Assembly (NCBI GenBank): GCA_025965155.1
Contig: JAOPXN010000097.1
Location: 1 to 41,569 of the forward strand
Reading direction: 5' to 3'
Length of the DNA stretch: 41,569 nt
Source of the DNA: Propionibacteriaceae bacterium
GTDB taxonomy: Bacteria > Actinomycetota > Actinomycetes > Propionibacteriales > Propionibacteriaceae
The notes under the pieces were generated by a model that saw only the letters and a list, made by a program, of their open reading frames with translations, had not been told where the DNA came from and ran no database searches. This document shows positions 27,678 through 36,700 of the stretch, one piece after another; positions within the stretch are counted from its first letter, which is position 1; the number at the start of each line of letters is the position of its first letter. The position numbers and the translations under genes are program-made.

Positions 27678-28219
27678 CCTCAGTCAGTGAAGATCCGGAG
27701 GACTTGGTGCAGGCGGAGCGGTTCAAGCAGATTATGCGCCAGCACGCCAGCGGAGTGACGGTCATCACAACACAGGCAGATGGACCGGTTGGGTTTTGCG
27801 CGACCTCTCTCGCGTCGCTGTCGCTGTACCCGCCGATGGTGTCGTTTGCGGTTGCGGCCGCGTCGCGTTCGGGCCGTGCGTGGATGTCAGCGACACACGG
27901 CATGGTGCACCTGCTCCACGTCGGCCAGACATCACTGGCTCGGCGGTTCGCTCTTGCGGACTCGGACAAGTTCGGGAACCGTACCTCGTGGCACTGGGGT
28001 CCGCTCCATCTCCCCGTGCTGGACGATGTTCTTGCCATCATGCTCGTGCAGGTAGCGACCCGAGTGCGAGTGGGAGACCACCTGCTCGTCATAGCCGAGA
28101 TACTCACCGGAGAGGTGAGCGGTGAGGAAGCGCCCCTTGTCTACCATGACGGAAACTTCGCTTCGCCCACACTGATCCTGCCCGATAATCGCCTCGGCCT
28201 CGTCGGGGTGCCGAAATGA
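27674..28219 (+). CDS. Flavin reductase-like (FMN-binding split barrel) protein
   Basis: A 181-aa protein of the flavin reductase/RutF-HpaC group: FKQIMRQHASGVTVITTQADGPVGFCATSLASLSLYPPMVSFAVAA, then the DKFGNRTSWHWGPLHLPVLDDV segment. It would use NAD(P)H to reduce FMN or FAD for a partner flavoenzyme, or keep flavin as a redox cofactor itself. No monooxygenase or decarboxylase lies in the locus, so its partner is missing or acts elsewhere. It starts by an ATGA overlap with the TPR gene, evidence of one operon. ATGA at its own stop overlaps a possible start of the next frame (28216). Confidence 0.88.
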   Translation: MTSVSEDPEDLVQAERFKQIMRQHASGVTVITTQADGPVGFCATSLASLSLYPPMVSFAVAAASRSGRAWMSATHGMVHLLHVGQTSLARRFALADSDKFGNRTSWHWGPLHLPVLDDVLAIMLVQVATRVRVGDHLLVIAEILTGEVSGEEAPLVYHDGNFASPTLILPDNRLGLVGVPK

Positions 28220-28320
28220 GCTGGTTTTGGCAGCTGCGGCGACGATCTTCAGCGAGCTACCGAAGAATAAAGGTAAACCAAAGCACAAGACACAGGATCG
28301 AGTCATATGCGGGGGCAACA

Positions 28321-29829
28321 GTGAACCGTCTTACTGCTCTTATCGCCACTGTTGGTGCTTGCACAGTCGCTCTTTGCGGCCTAACTACCGCCGGCGCTGC
28401 AACAACGAACACCCGCGTCTCGGGCGGCTCCCCCTACGTTGCCTGTGCAACGTCAGATTCCGACAACATTGTGTACTCCAATGCGGAAGTGGAGCCCTAC
28501 GTCGCGAGTAACCCGGCACGTCCAGAGAACCTGATCGCACTGTGGCAACAAGACCGGTGGGTGAATGGAGGTTCCCGTGGTATCACGGCGGCATACTCGA
28601 ACGACGGTGGCCATACCTGGGCCCGCACGACGATGCCCTTCAGTCGTTGCGCCCCGGGCGGGGTGGACTATAACCGCGCCTCCGATCCGGTTGTTTCTAT
28701 CGGACCGGACGGGACGGCATACGCGGCAGCGCTTGCGTTGGATTCTGGCAGCAGCCCGAGGTTCGCGGTAGCGTCGGCGGTCTCACGTGACGGGGGGCGT
28801 ACCTGGGGCACCGTCCGCCTCGTCGTGCGGGACGACGACGGTGGTACCGACAAGCCGTGGATCACTGCGGACCCGAAGCGCATCGGTACTGCCTACGCCG
28901 TGTGGGATGACGTCAGCGTCGGCCTCGGCAACCACTTCAAAGGCCCCTCCTACTTCTCCAAGACCACCGACTTCGGACGCACCTGGAGCACTCCGATGAC
29001 GATAGCCGCGACCGGCCAGGATGAGTTCGCGCTCGGCAATCAGATTCTGGTTGACCGCAAGACGGGGCGCTTGTACAACACCTACGCATTTAACCACTGC
29101 ATCTGCTACAGCATTCCCAAAATCGCTTACGTCTACTCAGACGACGGCGGCCGGACCTGGAGTCATCAGCGCGTCATCGCCGACATGCTCACCGCAGGCG
29201 TCACTCAGCCCGGTACAGGCGCGAATGTTCGCGCGGGCGGCTTTCCCTTAGCTGCGATCTCCCGTACCGGAAAAGTCTTTGTCGTGTGGCAGGACAGCCG
29301 GTTCAACGGCGGGAGTTACGACGAGATTGCCGTCGCCATGAGCAAAGACCACGGCAAGCATTGGACGAAGCCGCACCGCGCCAACAAGCCCACCGGCCGC
29401 GCGGGCTTCACGCCCAGCGTCGCGATCAGCAGCAAAGAAGACGTCGCGATAACCTACTACGACCTGCGACGTGACAAGATCGCTGACCCTGCGCTCAGCA
29501 CGAACGTATGGGCAACCACGACTCGCGATGGGGTCCACTTCCAACCGGACCAGCATCTCGGCGGCTCCTTCGACCTGCTCGCAGCACCCAACGCCAACGG
29601 TCTCTTCCTCGGCGACTATCAGGGACTGGCCGCAGTAGGACACAGATTCGTCGCCGTCTTCGTCAAGACCAACTGTCAGCAGAACGACTGCCCTGACAAT
29701 CGCACCGATGTGTACAGTGCTCGTTTCTCACCCGCCCGCACCTCCCCAGCATCGACCGCAACAGCCACCGCCCTGGAAACCTCTAGAACCAGCGCGGTTC
29801 ATCTCCAGGTGCCACGCCTCCTGGGATGA
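28321..29829 (+). CDS. Secreted sialidase-superfamily protein with Asp-box repeats
   Basis: A 502-aa exported beta-propeller protein. From GTG 28321 (GGGGG upstream) the N-terminus NRLTALIATVGACTVALCGLTTAGAA is a standard signal peptide with cleavage near residue 28. Asp-boxes (SxDxGxTW) are seen five times: YSNDGGHTW, VSRDGGRTW, KTTDFGRTW, YSDDGGRTW and MSKDHGKHW. The FRIP arginine and the other sialidase catalytic residues are not clear, so real sialidase activity is unproven. Ser/Thr-rich tail. The frame is open back to an ATGA at the flavin reductase stop (28216), but that start would bury the signal peptide. It may be the last gene of the peptide operon. Confidence 0.85.
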   Translation: MNRLTALIATVGACTVALCGLTTAGAATTNTRVSGGSPYVACATSDSDNIVYSNAEVEPYVASNPARPENLIALWQQDRWVNGGSRGITAAYSNDGGHTWARTTMPFSRCAPGGVDYNRASDPVVSIGPDGTAYAAALALDSGSSPRFAVASAVSRDGGRTWGTVRLVVRDDDGGTDKPWITADPKRIGTAYAVWDDVSVGLGNHFKGPSYFSKTTDFGRTWSTPMTIAATGQDEFALGNQILVDRKTGRLYNTYAFNHCICYSIPKIAYVYSDDGGRTWSHQRVIADMLTAGVTQPGTGANVRAGGFPLAAISRTGKVFVVWQDSRFNGGSYDEIAVAMSKDHGKHWTKPHRANKPTGRAGFTPSVAISSKEDVAITYYDLRRDKIADPALSTNVWATTTRDGVHFQPDQHLGGSFDLLAAPNANGLFLGDYQGLAAVGHRFVAVFVKTNCQQNDCPDNRTDVYSARFSPARTSPASTATATALETSRTSAVHLQVPRLLG

Positions 29830-30069
29830 TCGGGACCGCATCTGAGTCGAAATCACAGCCGTCTCCGACATCCATGTGTCCAAGGTCCTCGATCTATAGG
29901 CCTCCCATCCGTCGGTCGATACGTCACGTGGTGTATGTCCTGATTACCGTGATAGGCGGATGCGAGCCCGACAGCGCAGAGGCGATCATGAAACGGAGTC
30001 TTGCTGCGACGGGAGAAGCATCTCGTCGCTAGCGCAGGCAAAAGGGTCGCATGTCGAAGGAGGTGGAAC

Positions 30070-30252
30070 ATGACAATCCGATCGGTTCGTGACTGGAGAG
30101 GAATCAAGCACCATGTCGGTGATTACTCAACAGATGATCTGATCAGCTTGTTGAGTAATGCTCAGCACACCAGTACTGAAGTGATTCGCTTCATCGCTCT
30201 CGTCAACGCGGAGCTGGCCGAACGCAAGCATATGAGCCGGCAAGGCGCTTGA
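30070..30252 (+). CDS. Small protein (60 aa), unknown
   Basis: ATG at 30070 with a near-perfect AAGGAGG ribosome site. The 60 residues begin MTIRSVRDWRGIKHHVGDYS and continue with a predicted helix (TDDLISLLSNAQHTSTEVIRFIALVNAELAERK). Cytoplasmic, basic, and without cysteine. I do not recognise it. It lies between the sialidase-like gene and the convergent histidine kinase. The frame is open from 30001, but only this start has a ribosome site. Confidence 0.6.
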   Translation: MTIRSVRDWRGIKHHVGDYSTDDLISLLSNAQHTSTEVIRFIALVNAELAERKHMSRQGA

Positions 30253-30312
30253 CAACGACCAGCGACCTTGAGCACGTTGAAATGTTTTTACGCGCGCACA
30301 CAGCCGCAAGCT

Positions 30313-31509
30313 TCATCGAGTCTGCAGTTCAAGGGCCACCTCAAATATGGCGCCGCGTTGTGCGGCCTCAAAACTGCCTCCGGCGGAGGCGACCCTGTCC
30401 CGCAAGCCGGCAAGCCCATACCCGGAATACGCCGTTATTATGGAATGCGAACCGGTATGCAGGACTGCGTTACTCACTTTGATCCTCAACGAAGCATCGG
30501 TCCACGTCAACTCGACCTCAGTTCTTCCCCGCGAGTCACCGTGTTTCATCGCGTTGGCGAGTAATTCCTGGATGGCGCGGTAGGCGATATGGTCCAAACC
30601 CGGATCGAGCCGGCGTCGTTCACCTCGCTCGACGAACTCCACCTCCACGCCTGCTGCCCGCGTCGTGGCGACTAAGTCCTGCACCCGGTCGAGGGTTGTC
30701 AGACGAGCCGGGATGGCGTCGGCTGCATCCGGCGCCGAGTGCAGCAGCCCAAGGAGCTGGCGAAGCTCGCGGAGCGCCTGAGTCCCGGCTTGCTCAATCC
30801 GGCCCAGAGTCACACCCACGGAATCGGATCCGAGAGCACGCCGGGCGCCGGCCGCTTGAAACACGATGGAAGTCACGGTATGAGCAACGATGTCGTGCAG
30901 TTCTCGGGCAAGACGCAGCCGTTCCTCCGCCACTGCCAGCGCCGCCTCAGCTGCTCTAGCTTGATCACGTAGCTGCGCAGTTCGGTCAGCGCGTTGCCCA
31001 GAACGGGCCGCGGACCAGACAATTCCCACGATTACGGCCCAGATAAGCGCGGCGACCATACTTCCCAGAGCTTTGTTGTGAGATGCTTGTCCCGCTTTGT
31101 AGGCGTTTAAACCGAGCGGGCCAATAGCACTCAAGAGAACCACCAGCGACGAGCTCAAACTCTCGCGTCGGGCGATCCGGTAGAGGCAGAGAAGTAGCCC
31201 TGTAAATGGCTCATAACCTCGGATAATGATGCCCGCTCCGACGCTGTATAGCCAGGTGAGGATGAACACCCCAAACGGCCACTGATCGCGAACGAGGAGT
31301 AGCACGAAAAAGGGAAGCGTCATCAACAAAATCGCATAGAGCGGAACCGATCTTCCCGTGGTCAGCGCCGGTGGATAATCCAAGGAGATGAAGTCGACGG
31401 CGAAGGCGATGAGGACCAGGGCGGCATCAGCAACCGACGGTCGGCTGCTTAACAGCCGACCAGCCAGCCTGGCCGGTGCTAGAAGTTGCTGTCCGGGCAA
31501 CCCGGCCAT
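30313..31509 (-). CDS. Sensor histidine kinase (NarL/DesK type, HisKA_3)
   Basis: A 398-aa membrane kinase. N-terminal segments (about 25-165) span the membrane four to six times. A coiled coil (170-200) leads to the HisKA_3 phosphoacceptor ARELHDIVAHTVTSIV (H205), and the HATPase part has ELLANAMKHG (N-box) and GYGLAGLRDRV (G-box). It should phosphorylate the response regulator encoded divergently at 32352. ATG at 31509 lies inside the end of the upstream gene (31 bases overlap), so the two are translationally coupled; GTG 31530 is possible. The signal is unknown. Confidence 0.9.
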   Translation of the reverse strand: MAGLPGQQLLAPARLAGRLLSSRPSVADAALVLIAFAVDFISLDYPPALTTGRSVPLYAILLMTLPFFVLLLVRDQWPFGVFILTWLYSVGAGIIIRGYEPFTGLLLCLYRIARRESLSSSLVVLLSAIGPLGLNAYKAGQASHNKALGSMVAALIWAVIVGIVWSAARSGQRADRTAQLRDQARAAEAALAVAEERLRLARELHDIVAHTVTSIVFQAAGARRALGSDSVGVTLGRIEQAGTQALRELRQLLGLLHSAPDAADAIPARLTTLDRVQDLVATTRAAGVEVEFVERGERRRLDPGLDHIAYRAIQELLANAMKHGDSRGRTEVELTWTDASLRIKVSNAVLHTGSHSIITAYSGYGLAGLRDRVASAGGSFEAAQRGAIFEVALELQTR

Positions 31510-32024
31510 GTTGGAAACGCTCCACACCACGGAGGACGAGGGGGTTCAGGGGGACGAAATAGGTTTGTCTCTCCTGGCGCGTCAGGTTCGTCAGTAGAAG
31601 TGGCAGCCAACGACGCCGGACTCAAGCGCGGTTCAGGCTGTCCGTCTGCAACCGCGTTGGCCACGAATCGCCCGATGCTGTCGGTCACGTCGGCCGCAGT
31701 GACTTCGCTCTGAGCGCTGCGCAGGGGAATCTCGTCGACTGCTGCTGTGGCGGCCTTGTCCAGCCAAACAAAGACTGGTGGATGCTCTATGCCTTCCTCG
31801 GCCACGAAGAGCCGGCCATTGATGACCTCCTCTCGGGAGCTGGGCCCCGCGCTGGACACGATATGCGCTCGGAGGCTTGATTCCTGGGGAAAGCCCCGAA
31901 GATGGTCGGAGGCCGGCGGGAGAACAAGGAGGATGCGCGACTGAACTAACGAGGCTGTACCCAAATAAGTCATGTCACCCAGCTCATCGACTGAGTACAG
32001 GAACGCATACGAGTTCAGGCTCAT
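31479..32024 (-). CDS. Unknown protein coupled to the histidine kinase
   Basis: A 181-aa protein from ATG 32024 (weak ribosome site). The first 125 residues are a beta-rich domain (YAFLYSVDELGDMTYLGTASLVQSRILLVL) that vaguely recalls the start of trypsin-like folds but shows no catalytic His-Asp-Ser. The tail is Pro-rich and ends PPWCGAFPTWPGCPDSNF, with two cysteines flanking GAFPTWPG. No signal peptide. It shares a promoter region with the divergent response regulator and overlaps the kinase gene, so it may be an accessory sensor. Family not recognised. Confidence 0.65.
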   Translation of the reverse strand: MSLNSYAFLYSVDELGDMTYLGTASLVQSRILLVLPPASDHLRGFPQESSLRAHIVSSAGPSSREEVINGRLFVAEEGIEHPPVFVWLDKAATAAVDEIPLRSAQSEVTAADVTDSIGRFVANAVADGQPEPRLSPASLAATSTDEPDAPGETNLFRPPEPPRPPWCGAFPTWPGCPDSNF

Positions 32025-32351
32025 GGCAGACCATTCTGCACCTACGCCGGCTCCGACGTCTGCACCTGCCTGACGTTACTTTTCTTCGTCGACCTCGACG
32101 ACCGTGTTGACACCATTGAACCAAAGCGTCAGAGACGTCTAGATGATTTACGTCATCGTCCGACCGAGTTGACGCTGGCTGTCGGCGATGGACCCGGACC
32201 AGTCGATCCTAGTTTCGATACGATGAGTCTGGGCCACTCGAACACACGGCTGCCTGCCGGTTGGGTGGCTGCGTCTGGAGGCGTTCTCCACGGGCCTTGG
32301 CCCGGCCGGGGACCGCGGTGCCGTGCCAGTCAACTAGGGATCAAGGCGGTG

Positions 32352-33023
32352 ATGACGATGATCAAACTGCTGATCGCCGAGGATGAGGCGTTGGTTCGGG
32401 GCGGTATAACCATGCTGCTCTCGTCAAGCCCTGATATTGAGGTGGTGGGCGAGGCGGCCACCGGCAAGCAGGTACTTCAGATGGCAGCCCAACTGCGTCC
32501 TGACCTGGTGCTCATGGACCTGCGTATGCCTGGCCTTGACGGGGTCGCGGCCACCCGCCAATTGACTGCAGAGACCCACGACGCCGACCACCTGCTCAAA
32601 GTTCTGGTGCTCACGACGTTCAACGACGACGAATCTGTTTACAGCGCCCTCCGAGCCGGTGCCAGCGGCTTCCTCGTCAAGGACAGCGCGCCGGACCAGC
32701 TGGAGGATGCAATCCGCGCTGTTGCCTGCGGTAACTCATGGATCGATCCTTCAGTCGCCGGCCAGGTGATCCGAGCCTTCAGTTCATTGCCACGTTTGGG
32801 TTCGCCAACAGCCGGCCGGATCACAGAACTGACCGCGCGTGAGCGTGAGGTGCTCACGCTCATGGCGCAGGGACTGACCAATGCCGAGATTAGCGAGCAG
32901 TTTGTGCTGAGCGAGGCCACCGTGCGGACTCACGTATCGCGGATACTGATGAAAACCGGATCACGAGATCGAGCTCAGGCAGTTGTGCTGGCCTACCAGA
33001 GCCGCTTAGTCATCATCTCCTGA
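32352..33023 (+). CDS. NarL/FixJ-family response regulator
   Basis: A 223-aa two-domain regulator. The receiver domain has the acidic pair E10-D11, the phosphoacceptor D56 in LVLMDLRMPG, T88/T89 in VLVLTTFND and K110 in FLVKDSAP. The LuxR-type helix-turn-helix is at about 155-215 (LTAREREVLTLMAQGLTNAEISEQFVLSEATVRTHVSRIL). It is the expected partner of the divergent kinase. ATG at 32352 has AAGGCGG close upstream; ATG at 32358 is equally possible. The frame is open back to 32169 without a better start. Confidence 0.92.
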   Translation: MTMIKLLIAEDEALVRGGITMLLSSSPDIEVVGEAATGKQVLQMAAQLRPDLVLMDLRMPGLDGVAATRQLTAETHDADHLLKVLVLTTFNDDESVYSALRAGASGFLVKDSAPDQLEDAIRAVACGNSWIDPSVAGQVIRAFSSLPRLGSPTAGRITELTAREREVLTLMAQGLTNAEISEQFVLSEATVRTHVSRILMKTGSRDRAQAVVLAYQSRLVIIS

Positions 33024-33298
33024 CGTACATCTTCACTGACAGATTCAATTAGCATCGCGTGCACGTCGAAGAGCAGCCGTCCGACCGTAGGTGGCGTCGA
33101 CGGCACCAGCCACCCGCGTCGGAGAAGCGCTCCGACATCCGGGGACTGGAGCGGCGCTCACCTGACCTGAGCGCTGCTCCAGCTCGCCGTGCCGGGCGCC
33201 TTTGTGAGTGACGCCTCCCACCATGGAATCGCGGGACGCCCGGCCGTGGATAGCCGTTGGACGCGCGGACGCGGCCGAAACGCGCAGGCGAGCTCGGG

Positions 33299-34306
33299 TC
33301 AACCGTGCGGTAGGCGACGCAGCGTCTCCGACGGTGACTCCTCGAACCGTGCACGGTATGCGGCAGAGAAGCGGCCCATGTGGAATAGGCCGAACCGAGA
33401 CGCGACCGCCTGGACGGTTGTGGTGTGTGGTGAAGTCTGCTCCAACTCTTGGTAGGCACGCCGCAACCTGATATCGCGCAGGTAAGCCATTGGTGGCTGG
33501 CCGAGATCGTTCTTGAACCCCTCCTGCAGGCTACGCAGGCTGAGGTGGACAGCGCGAGCCAACGACGTACTCGACCAGGGGTCGCCCGGCCGATCATGCA
33601 GCAGGTCGACCGCCTGGGAAATCGACTTTCGCACCACGGGAGCCGGCCCGCCCCGGAGTGCCTCGCTGTAGTTGTGCTGGTGACTGATCAGCAGCCCGTC
33701 GAACAGCAACCGCTCCACGTGAGGCTCGGCCAGCCAGTGGAACGCCAGGCTCGGCCGGCCGGCCAAACCTTGATCCGCCCAACTCACCACATCTCGCCAG
33801 CAGCGGCCCAACGGTGTGGTGAGGTCCATCGCGAACTGGAACTGTAGTTGGCGGGTGACGGGGCGTCGAATTAGCTGTTCCAGCTCGAACTCCAACGTCG
33901 CCCTCGGGATCATGACACACAGCTGTACGCACTCTTCGGTCCAGTGGATATCGGCTGGTGCACCGGGGGCGAAAACGGCACCTTGGCCCGGCTCAGTCAC
34001 CAGCGAGTCCGACGCTCCCGTCCGAGAGAGGGCCCGGCCGCTCATCGGCGTGTTGATGTGGAAGTGCCTCGCATCGTCGGTAATCAGGCGAATGGAACGT
34101 CCGTAGGACAGCCGGCCGACCGTGGCTTGACCGATTCGGGCCGCCGCCAGGTTCATCGCTACGCCATCGGTGCCTGGAGGCAGCTCGAGCCGGTTCGGCA
34201 GAAAAAGGCCGGTGACCACGGCCTCCGCCTCTTCCGGGTCGGTGGCCTGGGCCAGTGTCACCGGCTCCCGCCCATCGCCTAGATCGCCAGCGCCAAGTTC
34301 TCGCAT
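33299..34306 (-). CDS. AraC-family transcriptional regulator
   Basis: A 335-aa regulator. The N-terminal ligand-binding domain (about 30-200) is of the AraC_binding_2 type seen in AraC-like proteins for aromatic or alkane degradation. The C-terminal AraC/XylS double helix-turn-helix (about 225-330) includes SLARAVHLSLRSLQEGFKNDLGQPPMAYLRDIRLRRAY and VASRFGLFHMGRFSAAYRARFEESPSETLRR. ATG at 34306 is preferred to TTG 34315 because AGGA is then at an acceptable distance. It is divergent from the GH99-like gene, a possible target. Confidence 0.9.
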   Translation of the reverse strand: MRELGAGDLGDGREPVTLAQATDPEEAEAVVTGLFLPNRLELPPGTDGVAMNLAAARIGQATVGRLSYGRSIRLITDDARHFHINTPMSGRALSRTGASDSLVTEPGQGAVFAPGAPADIHWTEECVQLCVMIPRATLEFELEQLIRRPVTRQLQFQFAMDLTTPLGRCWRDVVSWADQGLAGRPSLAFHWLAEPHVERLLFDGLLISHQHNYSEALRGGPAPVVRKSISQAVDLLHDRPGDPWSSTSLARAVHLSLRSLQEGFKNDLGQPPMAYLRDIRLRRAYQELEQTSPHTTTVQAVASRFGLFHMGRFSAAYRARFEESPSETLRRLPHG

Positions 34307-34687
34307 GCTGCTCAATTCCTGACTGTGGTAGTTTTTGCGGTTCGGCGTGCACGTTACCTTCTAATAGCTTGAGCACTGGTTTCTCGTCGACACGAGATGG
34401 CCCTAAGTCGGGAGCGAGGCGGTGTCGGGGGAACAGTTGATGCGCAGGTCTGTCGATAGTGGCTGCGTGACGTCTGCTAACGCTTTCCCCACGCGCATCC
34501 CAAGTACCTGCCAAAGAAGCCGACCGTGCTTGGGTGTTGCGGGTAGGTCGGCTCGGGTTAGTCTGCTGTTGGGCTGCTCGGCTGGACGCAGCCTGGGACG
34601 CAACGCAGCGCCAACGAACAAGCATCACTCTGAACTTGAGAGTGCTGACATCCTGTCGTGGGGGGCGGCTCGTCCCTGGGAGGCCAG
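34307..34687. other. Divergent promoter region with palindrome, no gene
   Basis: About 380 bases between the AraC gene and the GH99-like gene. TCTCGT-cgac-ACGAGA at 34382-34397 is a perfect 6-bp dyad and a candidate operator. Nothing else is recognisable; the open frames are not convincing. Confidence 0.45.
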
Positions 34688-35872
34688 ATGTATCGCCACA
34701 CTGTTCGAACCGCCGTTCATCATAAAACCACCAAAAATCCTTGTATCGCTGCTGCTGGGCTGGTCGCAGCTTTGGCAGCACTGTTGCTGTTCGGCGGACT
34801 CGCCGTACAGGCACAGGCGCAGACCTCGAAAGCGTCGTCGGCTGGGGGCTCGTCCGGCTTGACTGCAGCCGGGCATCGCATGTTTGCCTACTACTACCTC
34901 TGGTGGAGTGCGGCGCACTGGCATGACGCCCTCGGGCAGAACTACCCGTACGGCGCAGCCACGCTGCCGCTTCCCGCATCCCTGGACTCGAAGGGTTGCA
35001 ACGCCAAGAGCAACTACGCGGGGAACAGGCTGACCGACGTTCCGGCCGCGCTGTGGACCCAGGACGACGCCGCCACGATCGAACGGGACGTCCGACAGGC
35101 ACTCACAGCTGGACTGGCTGGCTTCGCCGTCAACTGGGTCGGCACCGGGTCAAGCTTTCAGACGACCACCAGCAACACGTACAGCAAGCGGTTGGACACC
35201 CTGGTAAGGGTCGTGAACAAGGTCCGCGGCGAAGGCAGGCCCTTTTCTTTGTGGATTAGCTACAAGAGCTCCGCGGCCAAGCTCTCCACCCCTCACATCG
35301 TGAACGATCTTGCGTTCCTAGCTAGCACGTACGGCAAGGATCCCGCTTTTGACCGGTCGAACGGGAATCGCCCGACGCTAATCATGATGGGGAGCCGGAA
35401 GTACTCCACGTCAACGTTGGCCTTAGTCAGCACGAGTGCACGGACCAAGTTCTACCTGGTCGGCGACGAGAACGAGCAGACGTGGACGCCTGCGCGTGCC
35501 ACCTACCTCGATGCCGATCAGTACTACTGGTCCTCCCAGGACCCGTTCAAGAACCCGGAGTCGTCTGAACAGTTGGGCGCCTTGGCACAGAAGGTGCGTT
35601 CCTCCGGGCTGAACCCCGACGGCAGCAGCAAGGGATGGTTCGCTCCGCTCGCACCCGGCTACAACAAGGAGATCGCCGGCGGGACCAACTGCGTCCCTCG
35701 CAAGTCCGGAGCGACCCTGAGGGCCTTGTATGCGGGAAACGTCCGGAGTAACCCGGACGCCTGGGTCGTCATCAGCTGGAACGAGATTACTGAAGGCACT
35801 TACCTGGTCCCGCTCGAGCGCTACAAGCGGCAAAGTGTCGACACGCTTCGCCGTATCGTCGATCGCTCGTGA
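34688..35872 (+). CDS. Secreted or membrane-anchored GH71/GH99-like protein
   Basis: A 394-aa protein. ATG at 34688 follows GGGAGG. Residues about 18-45 form a signal sequence (IAAAGLVAALAALLLFGGLAVQAQA). The mature part starts MFAYYYLWWSAAHWHDALG and continues with GLAGFAVNWVG, LDADQYYW, GWFAPLAPGYN and WVVISWNEITEGTYLVPL. This pattern (FAYYYxWW ... SWNEIxEGTxxxP) is that of the GH71/GH99 (endo-alpha-mannosidase-like) TIM barrels. The glutamates in NEITEG are the likely catalytic or binding acids. The target is probably an extracellular glycan. It is divergent from the AraC gene. Confidence 0.82.
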   Translation: MYRHTVRTAVHHKTTKNPCIAAAGLVAALAALLLFGGLAVQAQAQTSKASSAGGSSGLTAAGHRMFAYYYLWWSAAHWHDALGQNYPYGAATLPLPASLDSKGCNAKSNYAGNRLTDVPAALWTQDDAATIERDVRQALTAGLAGFAVNWVGTGSSFQTTTSNTYSKRLDTLVRVVNKVRGEGRPFSLWISYKSSAAKLSTPHIVNDLAFLASTYGKDPAFDRSNGNRPTLIMMGSRKYSTSTLALVSTSARTKFYLVGDENEQTWTPARATYLDADQYYWSSQDPFKNPESSEQLGALAQKVRSSGLNPDGSSKGWFAPLAPGYNKEIAGGTNCVPRKSGATLRALYAGNVRSNPDAWVVISWNEITEGTYLVPLERYKRQSVDTLRRIVDRS

Positions 35873-36139
35873 CACCTAGATGCTGTAGGCGAAGCCATCT
35901 GTGGCCAGCCTGAGAGTTTGTCGGCCGAGCGCCTGATTCCCCATGGGCGACCCATGGTGTTGGCCCCGAGCTCACTGCGACGACCTCAGATATGGCGGCG
36001 TCTTGCCCTAGCACGGTCGTTCGCGCCAACGAGGGGGGTCTTCGGCGAATTCGTGGGCGTCGTGCTCAGGCATTCAGGGGTACGTCCCTGCATGCCAGCC
36101 GGGCAGACATGATGCGCCAGGTAGTTGATCTTCCTTCCC

Positions 36140-36700
36140 GCAGCGGCCAACTCCCAAACCTGGGGCCAGACCTGTCAAACAGGTCGACGAAACGATAGCC
36201 GTGGCGCAGGTAGCCCTTGATCACCGTAGGGTGGACGACGACGTCGTTGCTGAGGTTCAAGCTCACCTGCGACCCCGGGTCGTGGTTGGCCTTCGCGACG
36301 TGCATCCACAATCGGGTGCTTCTGCGGGTAGCCCTTCCTCGGGTTGTTGATGATCAGGTAGGTGGATGCGGTGGTGGTGTGGCCAGCTTGCTTCCAGTCC
36401 ATGGTGTCCACGCTGCACAGCACCGTCGACATGTGGTTCTTCGCCGCCTCAGCCAGCATGCCGGGGGCGCTGAACCCCTCCGGCGGCCGGAAGAAGCAGG
36501 TGTTGTGGCCGGTCAGCTTGAGCTGCTGGGTGTCGGTCTTGTGGAACTCGCTGTTCAGGTATCTGCGTGTGACCAGCCGCCGCGGACTGCGTTGGGGTAC
36601 TGGTCGTCATAGGTGGTCGGCGACCATGTGCCCCTTCGGCGGCGATCTGGGTGGTCTGCGTCGGAATGAGCGGCAGCGTCGGCGGTTGTGGTGAAGCAAC
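36140..36700 (-). pseudogene. Polysaccharide deacetylase remnant, multiply frameshifted
   Basis: On the minus strand from about 36680: QIAAEG then, shifted, GHMVADH, shifted, YDDQYPNAVRGGWSH, shifted, YLNSEFHKTDTQQLKLTGHN, TCFFRPPEGFSAPGMLAEAA, VLCSVDTMDWKQAGHTT, TYLIINNPRKGYPQKHPIV and, after another shift near 36310, MHVAKANHDPGSQVSLN, VVVHPTVIKGYLRHGYRFVDLF. RPPEG and the DTMDW block are NodB-homology motifs. The N-terminal TFDDGP metal site is not found. At least four indels are needed; it cannot make an enzyme. Confidence 0.85.

Noticed and set aside
34403-34621. 72-codon minus-strand frame before the GH99-like gene
   Set aside because: No ribosome site or family resemblance; it lies in a divergent promoter region.
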